Below are positions 47,850 through 61,003 of a stretch of DNA of 64,000 bases, piece after piece. The translations under genes were made by a program, and so were the position numbers. Under the pieces are notes generated by a model. The model made no database searches, was not told the DNA's origin, and saw nothing but the letters and a program-made list of their open reading frames with translations. How positions within the stretch are numbered: the stretch's first letter is position 1; every line of letters starts with the position of its first letter. Origin of the DNA: Nissolia schottii (taxonomy: Eukaryota; Streptophyta; Magnoliopsida; Fabales; Fabaceae); NCBI GenBank assembly GCA_003254905.1, contig QANU01006985.1:1177442-1241441 (forward strand), read 5' to 3'.

Positions 47850-50130
47850 CTGTACAACAACTCCACCATATGAATTTCCCTCATCTCTGATGATACCGAA
47901 AATCTTCTTAAATGCACATTCAAAGACGACAATTTTTTGAATCTCCTATAATTATTAAATGTTTTTAGATAAGACAAAATTTCTATCAACCAACAAAATA
48001 AAAGTAAAAAAATTGAAAGGAGAGAAAAATTACAACTAGAGCAAAAAGTTTATCTCAGCTTCACGGGTAAGGTGAGTAAGAAGAAATAAGGCCTCATTCC
48101 TTAATACTTGTAAGGTAACACTTGATCAGTTTCCTAACATCAATAACAACCAACAACATTCTCAAACTAGGATCAATAAGCAAAGCATGTCAAAATATTT
48201 TCAACAGTAAGTATTTGAGAATGCAAAGAATTAGATAGTCAACTCAAATAGATGATTATATTTTATCCACCAACAGTAAGTACCTCACGATCCATAAGCA
48301 AATCCATTAGGCGAGGGATGGTCAATATAGCTTCCTGTAACCTGAAGAACGACTTAGAAACAGCTTACTGAGCAAGATGATTTAACAATATTAGGAATTA
48401 AACCAAAATAGAAGCCATAAATAAAACTAATACCTCTGTGGAGAATTAGTGAGGAGGGCAGTCAATAGTTGCAGAGTATAATATCGCACGTAGAAATCAT
48501 CCTCATCCTGTCAAAGTATCCCAAAGGGAAGATGACAAAGACAATATTATGATTTATATGCAGTAAAAGTATAAACCTAGAAGTCAAGAAAACTTCTCGT
48601 GATATAATTGAGAATAAATACCATACTTTTGTTAAGAAATTATTACCAACAAAGTTAGAAGAAGAGAGATATTGTCTGTCTGCTTCTCTAGAAAGCAAAT
48701 TAGTGTTCATCAAAGCAAGCTGAAACTTCATTATTTGGTCCTTTTGCATGATTAATAGGAGTCAATGTACTTACAAGAGTTTCCAGGGCACCACGAACCT
48801 TCATGGATAATTGGATGTAATTTCCATTTAACAAACTTTTGGGACTTGATATATTAAATGCAAATGGAAAAAATCTAGGGAAGGAAGTTCATTGGGAAAG
48901 GAAGAAAAACATAGAACGGTTGATAGAAAAACAAGGAACAACAACAAGTGAATTGCCACTCCATAACCATAAACAAAACCCTCACAATCTAACTGAGCAT
49001 ATGACCCTCAACAAATGAGATTAATAGAAGTAACATGTGATACCCAGACAGAGCAAGTTGAGGAATAATGCATTATCAATCTAAAATATCTTTAAAAAAA
49101 AAAAAAAAGCCAGTGCTTAGGAGAACTTCATAGAACCTATGCATGACTCTAGATGTAGCATGGCGAACAGAATTATGAATCTAACAATTAAACAGTTGAA
49201 AAAAAAAGCTCACACATTTCACTTTCCAGTTCTTTATTTCTTTCCTTTTTTTTTTTTTTTTTACATATTTTGTCTACTTATTAAAAATGAACTACAGGAT
49301 TTGGACCATTGAGTAATGAAGAACAACTAGACAGTAGACGTGACAGGGAAGGAAAGTTTGTCACCATTTCAACATCCTCACGTTCTTCCTTTAAAACGCT
49401 TAGCATTATCGAAACAATAACATAGATAAACATGGCAAGTTGGCAACACAACTACCAACAAGAATCAAATGAAATTTTTTGACAAAATATTTAACCCCTC
49501 AAAATACAAATGTAGAGAAGAGTATAAGAAGGCCATTAGCACTCTTAGTTCTCATGAAGCAGTATTAACTAAAACATAAAATAGATGGCGAACCAAGATA
49601 AATAAATAACATTGAGATGTGATATTCATATTACACAAAATAAGTAAATTCTAATCAACTATATTTATGAAAAATTCAGTTAGATGACTAAATCTAGAAT
49701 GGCTCTAAACAATATGCTAAAAAAAAGAGAATATTCTTCAGAGGGCCCATTACTTTATAGCAGAAGCCAGCAAGGAAAAAAGGGGGTAAGAACTGACCAC
49801 AGTGAAACGGAAACAAGGAATGAACAAAACATATATACTAGTAGAAAAACTCCAATTCCAATTACATGTGTTACATGTCATCAAGAATCTTAAGTAACAA
49901 TAAGAACCACTTTACCTATCTGCATCTAAAGAACTCTCGTTACCAAAAACTGTCCCCAGAACCCCTGCACAAACAAATAATCGAATTAATCACCAAATTA
50001 TTTCTTAAATAAGGACAAATCACAATAAAATGAAATGCGCTGAGATTAACCACCCAAACCAGGAAAAAAAACGCACAAATTTCAATTTTGAGCTCAAGTT
50101 TTTTCCCTTGTAACCGGACACCAAATCCAT
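47850..50130 (-). pseudogene. Golgin candidate 6 (p115/USO1-like tether) 5'-end pseudogene
   Basis: Minus-strand exons match the N-terminal armadillo region of plant golgin candidate 6 (MAG4/USO1-type vesicle tether). They are MDLVSGYKG (start 50130), VLGTVFGNESSLDADR (49964-49916), MLSVLKEEREDVEM (about 49415-49371), VRGALETLVSTLTPINHAKG (about 48809-48650), DDFYVRYYTLQLLTALLTNS (about 48509-48435), LQEAILTIPRLMDLLMDRE (about 48345-48285), RNEALFLLTHLTREAE (about 48115-48057) and EIQKIVVFECAFKKIFGII to GVVVQ (47945-47850). Introns are kept, so this is a DNA-level duplicate, not a retrocopy. Damage: the exon 1 donor is GA rather than GT; there are frameshifts after NNEV and in a GACA duplication after READ; the donor after THLTREAE is AT; the exon encoding the region after DADR is missing. 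The rest of the gene (coiled coil) is absent. Confidence 0.82.
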
Positions 50131-53100
50131 CTTCATAGATCAACAAAGTGCTCTAGAACTTGATATTTCAATCCCGCAATGAGGAGTATCCGCTTTGTGT
50201 GACTTGATCACTGCAATGCAAGTGTGAAACTAAATTAGGCTCTGACCTTTCATTCAAATTCAATCATAGAGACCAAACATATCGTGAAAAAATATAAATG
50301 TTTTGGGCTACTAATAACTCCATAGGAAATTATAAAATAACAAAATCAAGCAAAGGTTTTCTTTTCTATTGGTACAATTAAGTGAAATGTTAGAAAGAAA
50401 AAACAAAGACAAAACAAGTTTACACCTGATTCAAGTTGCTTGCAAAACTTGTGTAAACTTGTCATGTCACAAAAGAAAATCAGTTCATCACCAATTCATA
50501 TCTAGTTACACATGCTTTCCTGCATTCAATAAAAGCTATTGTTATACCAACAACAAAAAAAAAAAAGCTATTGAAAACAGGTACCCTAGAGCAATCCTCA
50601 TGGGAGACAGGAAATGACTGTCCAATTGCTTTCATCCTTAGGGATAAGATTCATCAACAGTTCTTTATATCGGCAAAATTAATTATGAGCACATTAATGA
50701 TACTATAAAGTAACACAGTATTGAACACATTAAATTTGGGTAAAAGCATCACATAAAAAATTACAGTGTGGTCATTTGTATTTGAAGCTAGGTACGAAGG
50801 GACAAATCATCGAACACATGGAGTAAATGAGAGTGAGAAAAAGATACTATACTGAGGAGAATGCATGAGAGCAAGCTTGAGAGAACCATATTGAAGTTTG
50901 ACTCCAATTCCAAATAATCTAGGCAACAAGAAAAATAATAAAGAATTTCAATAACTCGGAAGATGAAGATAAATAAAAATTTTACAACTCAATCATATTC
51001 TCATATATAGTAAATGAAATGCCTCTCTAAACCAGAATGTATAAACCAAAATCAAAATCAGAAATGAAACTGAAAGTGAAATATAAATCAAAATCAAACA
51101 AACCTGTTTACGAAGAAAGATCCTTTGGCATCTGTGCAACTGAGAGCATTGACTAAAATCAAATCAGGAACGAAAATCAAAATGAAGCCCTGAATCTGAA
51201 ATGGAATTGAGAGAAAAACATAGTGATTCAAACCATTTTGATAAATGAGTTTAAAACATAAAAATGAAAGTGAAGAAATGAGAGAATGGGTTCGTAAGCT
51301 TGCTTTGAGATTGGAGGAAGGAAAAGGAATAGAAGGAAGGGAAAATGGAGTCTATGAGGGTTGGATTGTGAGGGATGAACAACCTTGCCCTCCCATCCAA
51401 GCCCTTGTGTGGGTGGTTTGAGCTATGGAGCTTAAGAACTAACAGTTTCAGATAAGCCCCCTGGACCGGGTGAGGGCGTATTTTCTGGTTTTTCTGCTAT
51501 GTCTATGTGTGTGTATGTGTTCTCTCTATCACCTCCTTCTCTCTTCTTCCTTTCGTGTATTATGTCCCCCTTTTTATCTCCCAGATCCCTTTTCTTAAAT
51601 CTACCTTCCTCCTCCTTTTTCTTTCCCTTTTCTCATTCTTTGGATTCTTCTCTTGTCGTGTCATTTTCAGGGTTGCAGGTCAAGGCCCTCTGCTGCCTGC
51701 CTGGGTCCTTGTGCCTGTAGCCCAACCTGCATTTGTCACTCTCATCTCTGCCCAATGCAAGTTCCTTTCACTAAAAACCTAGTATAAACAAAACCCTCTT
51801 TTTGTCCCTCTCCCCTAGGCCACTAGGAAGGGTCCCTAAAGTGTGCAAGGCTGCCAAAGCTGGCTACTCCTTCAGCAGGTCGCCAGAGGGTGTATCAGGG
51901 ACGCACTGAGACCTATCTGAGGTTTGTTTGTTGTTGTCACCTGCAGAGCTGCTGCAAGGGCGTATTTCTTGCTTGCCCTCTAAGCTCCCATAGCTGACCA
52001 AAAGGCATTGGAATGGATCCCATGACACCTTTGGGATGTGGAGCAAGGTACAACGCCCTCCAATCCATAACCTCTCATAGTTCCCCTTCTTGTCTCATTT
52101 TAGACATGTTGAGGGCGTATTGCATGACACCACCCTATGCCAAGCCCTTGATATCTATACTAGAGATAAGTGCTTATGTGTTTAATCTTCCTAATGCTAT
52201 TCTTGATGCATCTGTTGCAAAAGGGTCTATACCACAGAGAAATAGAGAGCAAACAAATCAAAAACGGGTTAGTTACCTATTTTAAAAATTAGATAAATTA
52301 AGTAGCATGATATATTTACCTATGAGGTATTTAAGCAACTACCTATTTTAATTGTTGAATTCCAAAATTAACTATTTTTCTTTTCTCCTTCGGTACATTC
52401 CAAAATTTACTCTAACGTGAAGGATAACTTTTCTCCTTCGTTTAATATTTTGTTCTCTGAAAATAAGTTTTATTTTTTACATTTTGAAACTTTAAGAAAT
52501 GTATTTTATTTTTAGAAACGGATTCAATTTTCAAATAAATAAAACAAAGAAAATATATTTGTTTTGTCGCTTTTCAAGGTTTAATTTTTGGAATAATATT
52601 TAAAATGATGAAATTATATTTGTTATTAAAAAATGAAAATTATATTTGCAATTAAAATATTATTTCTTTAGCACCAAATTGTTTCTTTCTCTTTCTACGT
52701 TTACTTCTCGACTCAAATCCAATAAACACACGACAACATATTTAATGCGAATTTTGATGGTTTTAAAAAAATATTTTTTTAAAAAAAGTCAAGTTTTTAA
52801 ATATAGTTTAAAATTATTTTTTAAAAATAAGTTAACATATTCCTTTTTAAGTTTATAATATTCTACTTAAAAAAAATAAAAGTGGAGGTAATTGTTAATA
52901 AAAATGCTTTATAAATATAAACAATAGTCTTTTTTGTTAAGTCAATTTAAACATATTCTTATTTGCTGAAAAAGAGAAGAATTACCAAAGGAGTTCGATT
53001 ACTATTCTAACATTGAACCAAACTCAAAAGTCAAATTCAAAGGCACAACCATCCAAAAACGGGTTAGTTACCTTCATATTGGTACACATTCAAACATAGA

Positions 53101-53154
53101 GATTGGAAAAAAGAAGACTGGGGAGAGTGAAAGTGTGTGGAGGATGAATCATGG
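50131..53154. other. Former golgin upstream region and unassigned repeat-like DNA
   Basis: The stretch from 50131 to about 51400 is probably the duplicated promoter/leader region of the golgin pseudogene. From about 51430 to 52260 the base composition changes (pyrimidine-rich, then GC-richer) with recurring GGGCGTATT motifs, suggesting an old repeat. No protein was recognised. A 20-bp direct repeat, CAAAAACGGGTTAGTTACCT, occurs at 52259-52278 and 53054-53073. Confidence 0.4.
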
Positions 53155-53745
53155 TGAAACACCCTAACTAGCTAGTCCACGCTTAAGTCGCAAACATGCT
53201 GACTATGTTGTTATCTCTTTTGGTTGGGATAGTACTTAGTCCCGCTTATGAGTTTAAAAATATAGTTATCCAAAAATATGGACTAAATTTCAACTTTTCT
53301 TTATACGTATTATAGTGTAAAATATGAGTCTTGCTTTCGTTAGAACATATGTTGTGAGTGGTAACGTAGTATACTTAACTAATATTAATTAGACATACTC
53401 AACATCCATAACAACCAAAGATCCATGCCATATATTCACAAGTAGTTACACATGTAATATCATAGATGTTACGTACAATTACATAGTAGTACAAAACACA
53501 TAGCCTACTGACTAGGGACTAATGCGACATCTCTATCGTGGCTCTGATTTCCCTATTCCGTTGTCCATCTTCATCAATGCCACTCGTTCTCGGATTGCCT
53601 GCACTGCTTTGACATCTTCACCCTCGTCGTGTCCACCTAGAACCATAAAGGAGTGGCGGATGAGAACACGACGTTCTCAGTGGGAAACCTTAATCGTTGT
53701 AACTCGTTTTATACTCAATTATGATTACGCCACTCAGGGGGTCTC

Positions 53746-56700
53746 TGTAACAACCTGTTTTCCCCTTAGCGGAATTTCGCTAGATAATTGTTGAGATATT
53801 TATATTTTTGGTTAAATCAGTAGAATTGGGAACCCTTGCGATTAAGAATTGTCTGTAGAAATATTTCTGTTCGTTTTCTTAAAATTCTGCAAACACCAGA
53901 ACATACCCTTTTTGTCGTCTGAATACAACCGTGTGTTCAACGTATCCGTAAAAGGTACGGCTACAGACAAGAATCCACAAATACCTCAAATGAACCTAGA
54001 TTAATCTTTAGAAAAATTAGGAGATCACAAGGACGTGATCAGAATATTTTTAGAACATCCATACGCGAAGTACCGAGACCGGAAATGAGAAAAACCTGAT
54101 CAAAATTGATCTGCCAGAGCCTATAAATTTTCAACCACAAAACCGGCCAAGAAACACCAAAACACATGGCCAAGAATGCAACCAAGTGTGGTCAAGAGTC
54201 AAAAGTCACAGTGAGTCATGAAAATGGCATTTAGGAAAAAGACAAAATAAGAGCATTTTGGAAATTTTGCGCCCAAGGACAAAATTGGAAAGTGATTTTC
54301 GTGGGTAAACTGACTTATCCACTGTCTATGTGGTTTCATTATTAGATATATATGTGGTTAGGATGCCTTTTATGTGACTTTGATGTATATATATGTTGTT
54401 GATGATTGTCTGGATCTGTTGGTGTTGTCTGTGATTCTGTTAGAATTTAGGAATGCCTAAGACGAAAATAGACATATGACATGATTTTAAAGGGAACTGT
54501 ATGCTGAGATTTTTATCATGAAAAACTAATGTTATTTTTGGATTTTACACGAAAAATTGAGTGGGGATATCAAGTTTTATGATTTTTGGAGTCTCTGATG
54601 AATTTCTCAGCAAACAGGCAGAAAACGGGGCTTTTATGGAAAAGGGAAAAATGGGAAATTCGTGGCTCGGGACTGAAAAACTGGGTTTATTTTCAGAAAA
54701 TATGGGTTTATAACTATCAAAAACCCTAAGGGCAAGTCTTGAGTCCATTGAGTTTTTGAGAACTAAAATTCCAAAGACAACAGGACATTTACGGGGGCAA
54801 AATAGCAGTTTTGAGAAAAAGGGCAAAGTAGCCATTTCGTGAAGTTGGGATCAATCTGAATTTTTAAGTATGAAAAATGATCTTAGGACTATCAAAAACC
54901 TTGGGGTAAGGTCTTGGACTTCTCCGGTTTATGATTGCTATTTTTTGACAGAAACCAGACATTTGTTTTGCTAGTTGCTAGATTTAGGTTTATTATGTTC
55001 AAGAAATGCTTAGTATGAGATTATGTTTCTTATATATGATGGATTTGATGTTATGAGATTGGTAAAGTTAGTGACAGTGCATGGTTGGTATCCATGAGTT
55101 ATGTGAAGTTAGTGATATTATATGAACGATGTTATGAGTTATATGGTATAACGTGTTAAATGTTTATGATGATAGGAAATTATATATGTTGTATATATGG
55201 TTAGGGAGAATTCTTATGTGTTGTATATGTGTGAAAATCTCAAGTGGTTTTATGTAAAAAGAGGAAGAAAAGAGAGGAAAATCAATGAAACAGGTCTGCA
55301 GCTCGACAGAGCACGCTAAGCCCAGCGCTAGGCGCCGCGCTAAGCGGCACGCTGAGAGGTGCGCTAAGCGGTTCCCTGCGTGTTTTCCTGAGTTAAATGT
55401 CGCAGCGTTAGCCGTTGAATGAAACTGTAATTCTGCTGTAATGATCTAAGATTAGAAGAGTTATGGAACCTTCCTAAAACACAAATTCTAGTATTCCATG
55501 CTATTGCTCTGATTGATATGCTGTACGTGAAATAAACATGTTAAACATGCTTCTGCAATAAACTTTGTGAGGATCTTGATAGCTTACATGCATCTGTGAT
55601 ATACATAGTTAACGACATGATAAGAAACTCTGAGATAAGTAATTATGCTGAAATGAACCATAGGAAAACTAGTATGCCATGCTGCAGGTACCATTAATGC
55701 TGCTGAATAAGGGCCAATGCCCAATGCTGCTGAAATATGGCTATATGCCACATGTTGAAAAGGCTATATGCCTATGCTGAAAGGCCGTGATCACGTGAGC
55801 CGCTATGATCCCACTTCAGGAGGTCTAGGCATCCTGAATGTGGAAGCCCGCCACAGGTGGTGTCGAGATGGCATACCTGGAGGTGTGCGGTTACCACGCC
55901 TATGCATTGTCGAAAGGGGGCAAGCTTAGGTGGGGGTACAATATCCGCCCACTGTCGAGGGGTCCCGAGGGGGCACACGGCAGGTGGAAGCCCACCACAG
56001 TAAGGTCTGGACAGTGTCGGCCTATACTGAGGGTGTGAGGTTATTCCGTCATACTAGTGTCACAGAGGACATTACTATGGTGGGAATAACACCTATTCTG
56101 TTATGCTGCTGTATTCTGTTACGCTGTTATGTGCTGCTATGCTGTTATATTCTGTCATGCTGTTTTATTCTGTTATTCTGCTGTATTCTGTTAAACGTGT
56201 TACGCTGATGATTCTGCTGCATGTATTCTGCTGAACTCTGTTATGTCTGTATTGGATGATTCTGTGATACATATTTGAGTGACTCTGTTATGCTGAAGCT
56301 GTTCTGACTTTATGCTGTTATTTAGTCTGATTTGAATAAATAATCTGCTGTTATGCCGTACCGTCAAGAGCATGCTCGAGACGGTTTTGTATATGCCGAA
56401 TTGCTAATCAGCACGAGAACGTAGTAAGCAAGAGTAGTTCCCATGTCACATAATAATGCTGATAAAGCCGTTCAGATAGGCCAGATAATAAATGATAGGC
56501 TGTTTAGTATATATATGTTCACCTAGAGATCTCTGAGCGGCCTGAAGTCCGACATAATATAATACACGATGCAGGAACTAAGTTATTCCACTGAGAACCT
56601 ACCGTTCTCATTCCCCACTATTTTATGACTTCAGGTACCGAAGAAGATGAGTCTTGTTTTGATGATGCTGATGATCCGCCCGTTGAGCCATGAGCGGCTA

Positions 56701-58509
56701 GGATTGGAGGAGCTTAGAGAGATAGCTGTTTAGATTTTGGTCAAGGACGTACTGAGTAGCATTCCAGTAGTCCTTGTATTTTGATGCTGTATGTTTTGGA
56801 TTCTGTATATGACACTTTGAGCTATGTACATATTATGTATACAGTGACATGACTTTGTATGGTGGACCCATGAATGTATATTGCTTGTTCTACTTATCAT
56901 AGTGTTATCCGCCTTGTTATTATATTTGTTTATTTCCAACGCATCGCTCTATTTAATTATTGATGTAATATAAGTGAAAAATTTAAAATGGGTCCTTATT
57001 TTCTTAAGCAACCACTATTTTCCAAAAGATAATGATAGACTAAAGTATTCCGATCAGATAGCAAACAACCTAGTGAGCATTGTTTACTACGTACGGGTAA
57101 ACAGTTAGCTAGGGTGTTTCACTAATGCTATATGATGATGATTGTGTGATAGGAAGTATGTTAGATACTTATGATAATGAGGTGCTATATGTTAGAGTAT
57201 ATGATGATGATCTTGCAATGAATATGATGAAGATGACGGCACGAAATATTGAGTATAATTGCTATGTATATGACTGCCTTAAGATGATGAAGAACTGTGT
57301 TTATGTACATGAATGTTTTAAAATGAATAAGTGATATATGTGGATGTTTTATGAGGTATAGAATGATAGTTATGTTAAAGAAGAAAATGTTTAGGATAAT
57401 ATGACTTGTACATGACACTATGACATGCTTGATGTACATGACAACATGATATGACATGAGATGAACATGATACGGAGGACGCTGCCCTCGGGTAAGTGGA
57501 TTTCCTCATAATATGATAGGGAGGACGCTGTCATACGGCAAGTGGATTTCCTCATGGCACTTAATATGATATGGAGGACACTGCCCTATGACAAGTGGAT
57601 TTCCTCAAGCCTTCTACATGTTCGATGTGAATATGATATGTCTATATGATACCCGTATATGATGGTAGGTAATACATGAAGATGATGATATGTGATTTAA
57701 CGGTATATGTTACATGAATATGATATGTCTATATGATACACGTATATGATGATAGGTAATACATGAAGATGATGATATGTGATTTAACTGTATATGTTAC
57801 ATGAATATGATGATATGTGCTTTAACTGTATAGGTGATTCAGGAATTAGAATAGAGAACAGATGACCTATATAAGAAATGATAGATTCCCTCAGTCACCT
57901 AGTAATCATAGGTAGCTGCTCAGGCTTAAGATGAATATTAATAAATAGTAGGGATGTAGTATAACTGTGACACTTAGAGACCCCTGAGCGGTGGAATCAT
58001 AATTGAGAGTAAAATGAGCAACGACAATAGAGGTTTCCCACTGAGAACGCAGAGTTCTCACACCCGCTCCTTTATGATTCTAAGTAAGCAAGACAGGACT
58101 TCAGCTTGTTATATGCAGCGGCGGCCTCGAAGACAAGGAATCAAGGAATAGGATAGCAAGAATTAGACTAAGGAGGATACAATCCATGTATGGTACTGCT
58201 ATGAAAACTTGTGTATGTATTAACTAAGATATTATCTATGTAAATGTTTATGCTATGGACCACTTGCCTGCTTATTGTTTGTCGTTGTTATATTGAAGCA
58301 GTTACTAGAATAGTATCAAGTTTTAACGCTTGCATTATAATTTCTAACATATGTATAGAAAGAAAAAGTTTCAAAATGGTCCATATTTTCTAAGTAAGAA
58401 ATATTTTCAAAGCTAAAGTAGGGGCTAAAAGTAACCCTAACCAAAGCAGATAACAACCTAGTGAGCATTGTTTACGACGTACGGGTAAACAATTAGCTAG
58501 GGTGTTACA
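53746..58509 (+). mobile_element. Nested LTR unit of the same family, plus orientation
   Basis: Starts TGTAACAACC at 53746 and ends GGTGTTACA at 58509. It is flanked by the perfect 5-bp direct repeat GTCTC (53741-53745 and 58510-58514), as expected for LTR retrotransposon integration. Its first 1.5 kb aligns with the reverse complement of 59400-60943. It contains two LTR 3' ends in tandem (about 57075-57121 and 58463-58509), both with GTAAACA-TTAGCTAGGGTGTT. It is therefore a complete LTR of about 3.4 kb followed by a 1.4-kb 5'-truncated one. No coding domain was seen. Confidence 0.78.
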
Positions 58510-59159
58510 GTCTCTAGGTGTAACAGTTATACTATAGTCCTACCAATTATTTATATTCATACTAAGCCTGAGCAGCCTTATCTATATTACTAGGCGATCG
58601 GGGAACCTATTCTTCATTATCTACGTCGTTTGTATGCTAATCTATTCCTTAATTCATATACTGTCATACAATTCACATAGCTACACAACTGTATCAAAAA
58701 TCCTCATTTTCTGAAAACCATTTTATCTACAAGTTTCAGCTAGCTTTCACTTATACCGTGCCCATTTTAATTATAAGCTTCAGCTGACATCTACTTATAG
58801 TTCTGCTCTATAAAGCTGTCCTTATAGGCAGTTATGCCCTTGTCCTTTGTAGTTGCGGCCACAGCGCTACAACTACGCTTACAACCCGCATCGTGGCGAC
58901 CAGGTCGCACTAAACCTGAAGGGTCTCACCTGAAGGGTCTTGACCCCGTAATTCTCGCCAACCATGACTGAGGTGACCATCCTATGATGGCATTGTGGTC
59001 AGATCTACGACTCGACCGGGACTTAGATCTTCCCTAAAAGCCGAGCCCTTGGCCCTTCTAGAGGGGGTTTTTCCCATCATCATCATCATGTGCACAATTC
59101 AGTATTTGTTGCAACAGTTCATATAAGCACAATTCAATACCTCATATCATCATCTTCAT

Positions 59160-59352
59160 CATGCATCACATCATATAACATATAACTTCACATAATTCAT
59201 AACATCAATTGTATCATATCACTAACTTCATATAGCTCATAACAGTAGACATATAATATCCCTAACTTCACATAACTCATAACATCAATCATATACTATC
59301 ACTAACTTCACATAACTCATAACATCAACCATATAATATCACTAACTTCACA
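59160..59352. repeat. Tandem repeat array inside the split LTR
   Basis: About four imperfect copies of a 45-48 bp unit containing CACTAACTTCACATAACTCATAAC-type sequence. The related plus-oriented LTR has only one or two such units near 55070-55140, so copy number varies within the family. Confidence 0.75.
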
Positions 59353-59969
59353 TATAAGGAACATAATCTCATGTCTTAAACATAACAAACGTAAACCTAG
59401 CAACTAGCAAAACGGACGTCTGGTTTTAGTCAGAAATTAGCGATCATAAACCGGAGAGGTCCAAGACCTTACCCCCAAGGTTCTTGATAGTCCTAAGATC
59501 ATTTCTCATGTCTAAAATTTCAGATTCTGACCTCAGCGTTACAAAATTTCAATTTTACCCCTTTTCTCAAAATTACCATTTCGCCCTCGTAAAGCCCTGT
59601 TTTCTTTGGAATTTTTATTCTCAAAAACCCGATGGACTCAAGACTTGCCCTTAAGGTTTTTGATAGTTCTAAACTCATACCCAGTTTTTCAGTCCCAAGA
59701 TGTGAAATTTTCGTTTTACCCTTTTCCTTAAAAACTCCGTTTTCTGCCTGTTTGCCGAGAAATTCATCGGGGACTCCAAAAATTATAAAACTTGACATCT
59801 CCACTCATTTTTTCGTGTAGAATCCAAAAACAAAATTAGTTTTTCATGATAAAAATCTCAACATATAGATCCCTTCAAAATCGTGTCATATACCTATTTC
59901 CGTCTTAGGCTTTCCTAAATTATCACAGAATCACAGATATCACCTGTAGATCCAGACAATCATAAACAA

Positions 59970-59994
59970 CATATATATATATATATATATATAC
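59970..59994. repeat. AT microsatellite
   Basis: Uninterrupted AT dinucleotide run within the minus-oriented LTR. Confidence 0.85.
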
Positions 59995-61003
59995 CAAGGT
60001 CACATAAAAGGCCTTCTAACCGCAGATATATCTAACATAAAACATATCACAAACATCATCATATATCTTAAATCACATAGACAGTGATTATGTCAGTTTA
60101 TCCACATTTATGCACTTGCTGCTACTTGCTTAGTCACTTTGTGCAGAATCCCACCTCGCTTGGTTGTTTCCAAGCTCTTATCCTTAGAATAGATGTATAA
60201 GAGATTTTTTAAGGCACTAGGAGAATTTGGGAGGTTAGGGTTTAGGAAACTTGAACTAGGCTCTATGGAAGAAAGTCTTTGTGTTAGTGTTTTGGACAGT
60301 ATAACGGCTGAATGTATAAACGGACAGAGTTTGGCCAAGGTCTCTTATTTTTCCTCTCCAAAATTCGGCCAAGGGGGTATTTATAAGCCTGATGGCCAAA
60401 ATTTTCTTCCAATTTTGCCCTTGAGACAAAATTTCCAAATTGCCCTTATTTTGTCTTAAGCTTCATGTCATTGTCATGAGTCACCATATGACTCACCATA
60501 CTTTTTGACTCTTTGACCACACTTGGGTCATTCTTGGCTGTGTGGTGGCTTTGTGTCTTAGCCACTTTTTGTGGCCAAGAATTAAAGGTCTCTAGCAGAT
60601 CAATTTTGATCCAGTTTTATCATTTTCGGTCCCGGTTCTTAGCGTACGGCTGTTCTAAAAATATTTCGATCACGTCCTTGTGATCCCCTAATTTTTCTAA
60701 GTAATAATCTAGGTTCATTTGAGGTGTTTGTAAATTCTCGTCTGTAACCGTATCTTTTATGAATACTTTGGACGCGCGATTATACTCAGACAACAAAAAT
60801 GGTTTATTCTAGTGTCTGCAGAATTTTGTAAAATGCGTAGAATTATTTCTATAGACACTTTTTAACCTGAGAGTTTATGTGAGGGCTTGTTTCCCCTATT
60901 TAATTTATGAAATCTTTGTTAAGGGAAAAAGCGGGATGTTACAGAAGGAGAGGAAGGAGGGGATGTTGTAGAAAATGAGAGAACAAAATGAGGATATTAA
61001 AAC

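Larger units (their letters stand above)
53155..60943 (-). mobile_element. Minus-oriented LTR (about 3.0 kb) split by a younger LTR insertion
   Basis: Read on the minus strand it begins TGTAACATCCCGC at 60943, runs to 58510, resumes at 53745 and ends GGGTGTTTCA at 53155, both ends being TG...CA. The join across the insertion is shown by the sequence GAGACCCC-TGAG-GG-GG-ATCATAATTGAG, continuous in the related copy at about 57980-58020 but split here. No gag or pol frame is present, so it behaves as a solo LTR or LTR fragment. Flanks (CATGG and GAAGG) do not match as a target duplication. Length excludes the nested element. Confidence 0.75.

Noticed and set aside
54545..54835. 96-codon minus-strand ORF with a similar ORF on the plus strand at 59632
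   Set aside because: Both are the same non-coding LTR segment in opposite orientation; the similarity reflects LTR homology, not a protein gene.
58519..58525. TGTAACA as the true end of the minus-oriented LTR
   Set aside because: The related copy near 57970 continues through this point, and the sequence resumes at 53745, so it is internal.
60108..60338. 76-codon minus-strand ORF
   Set aside because: Lies wholly in the LTR, with no retroviral or host domain.
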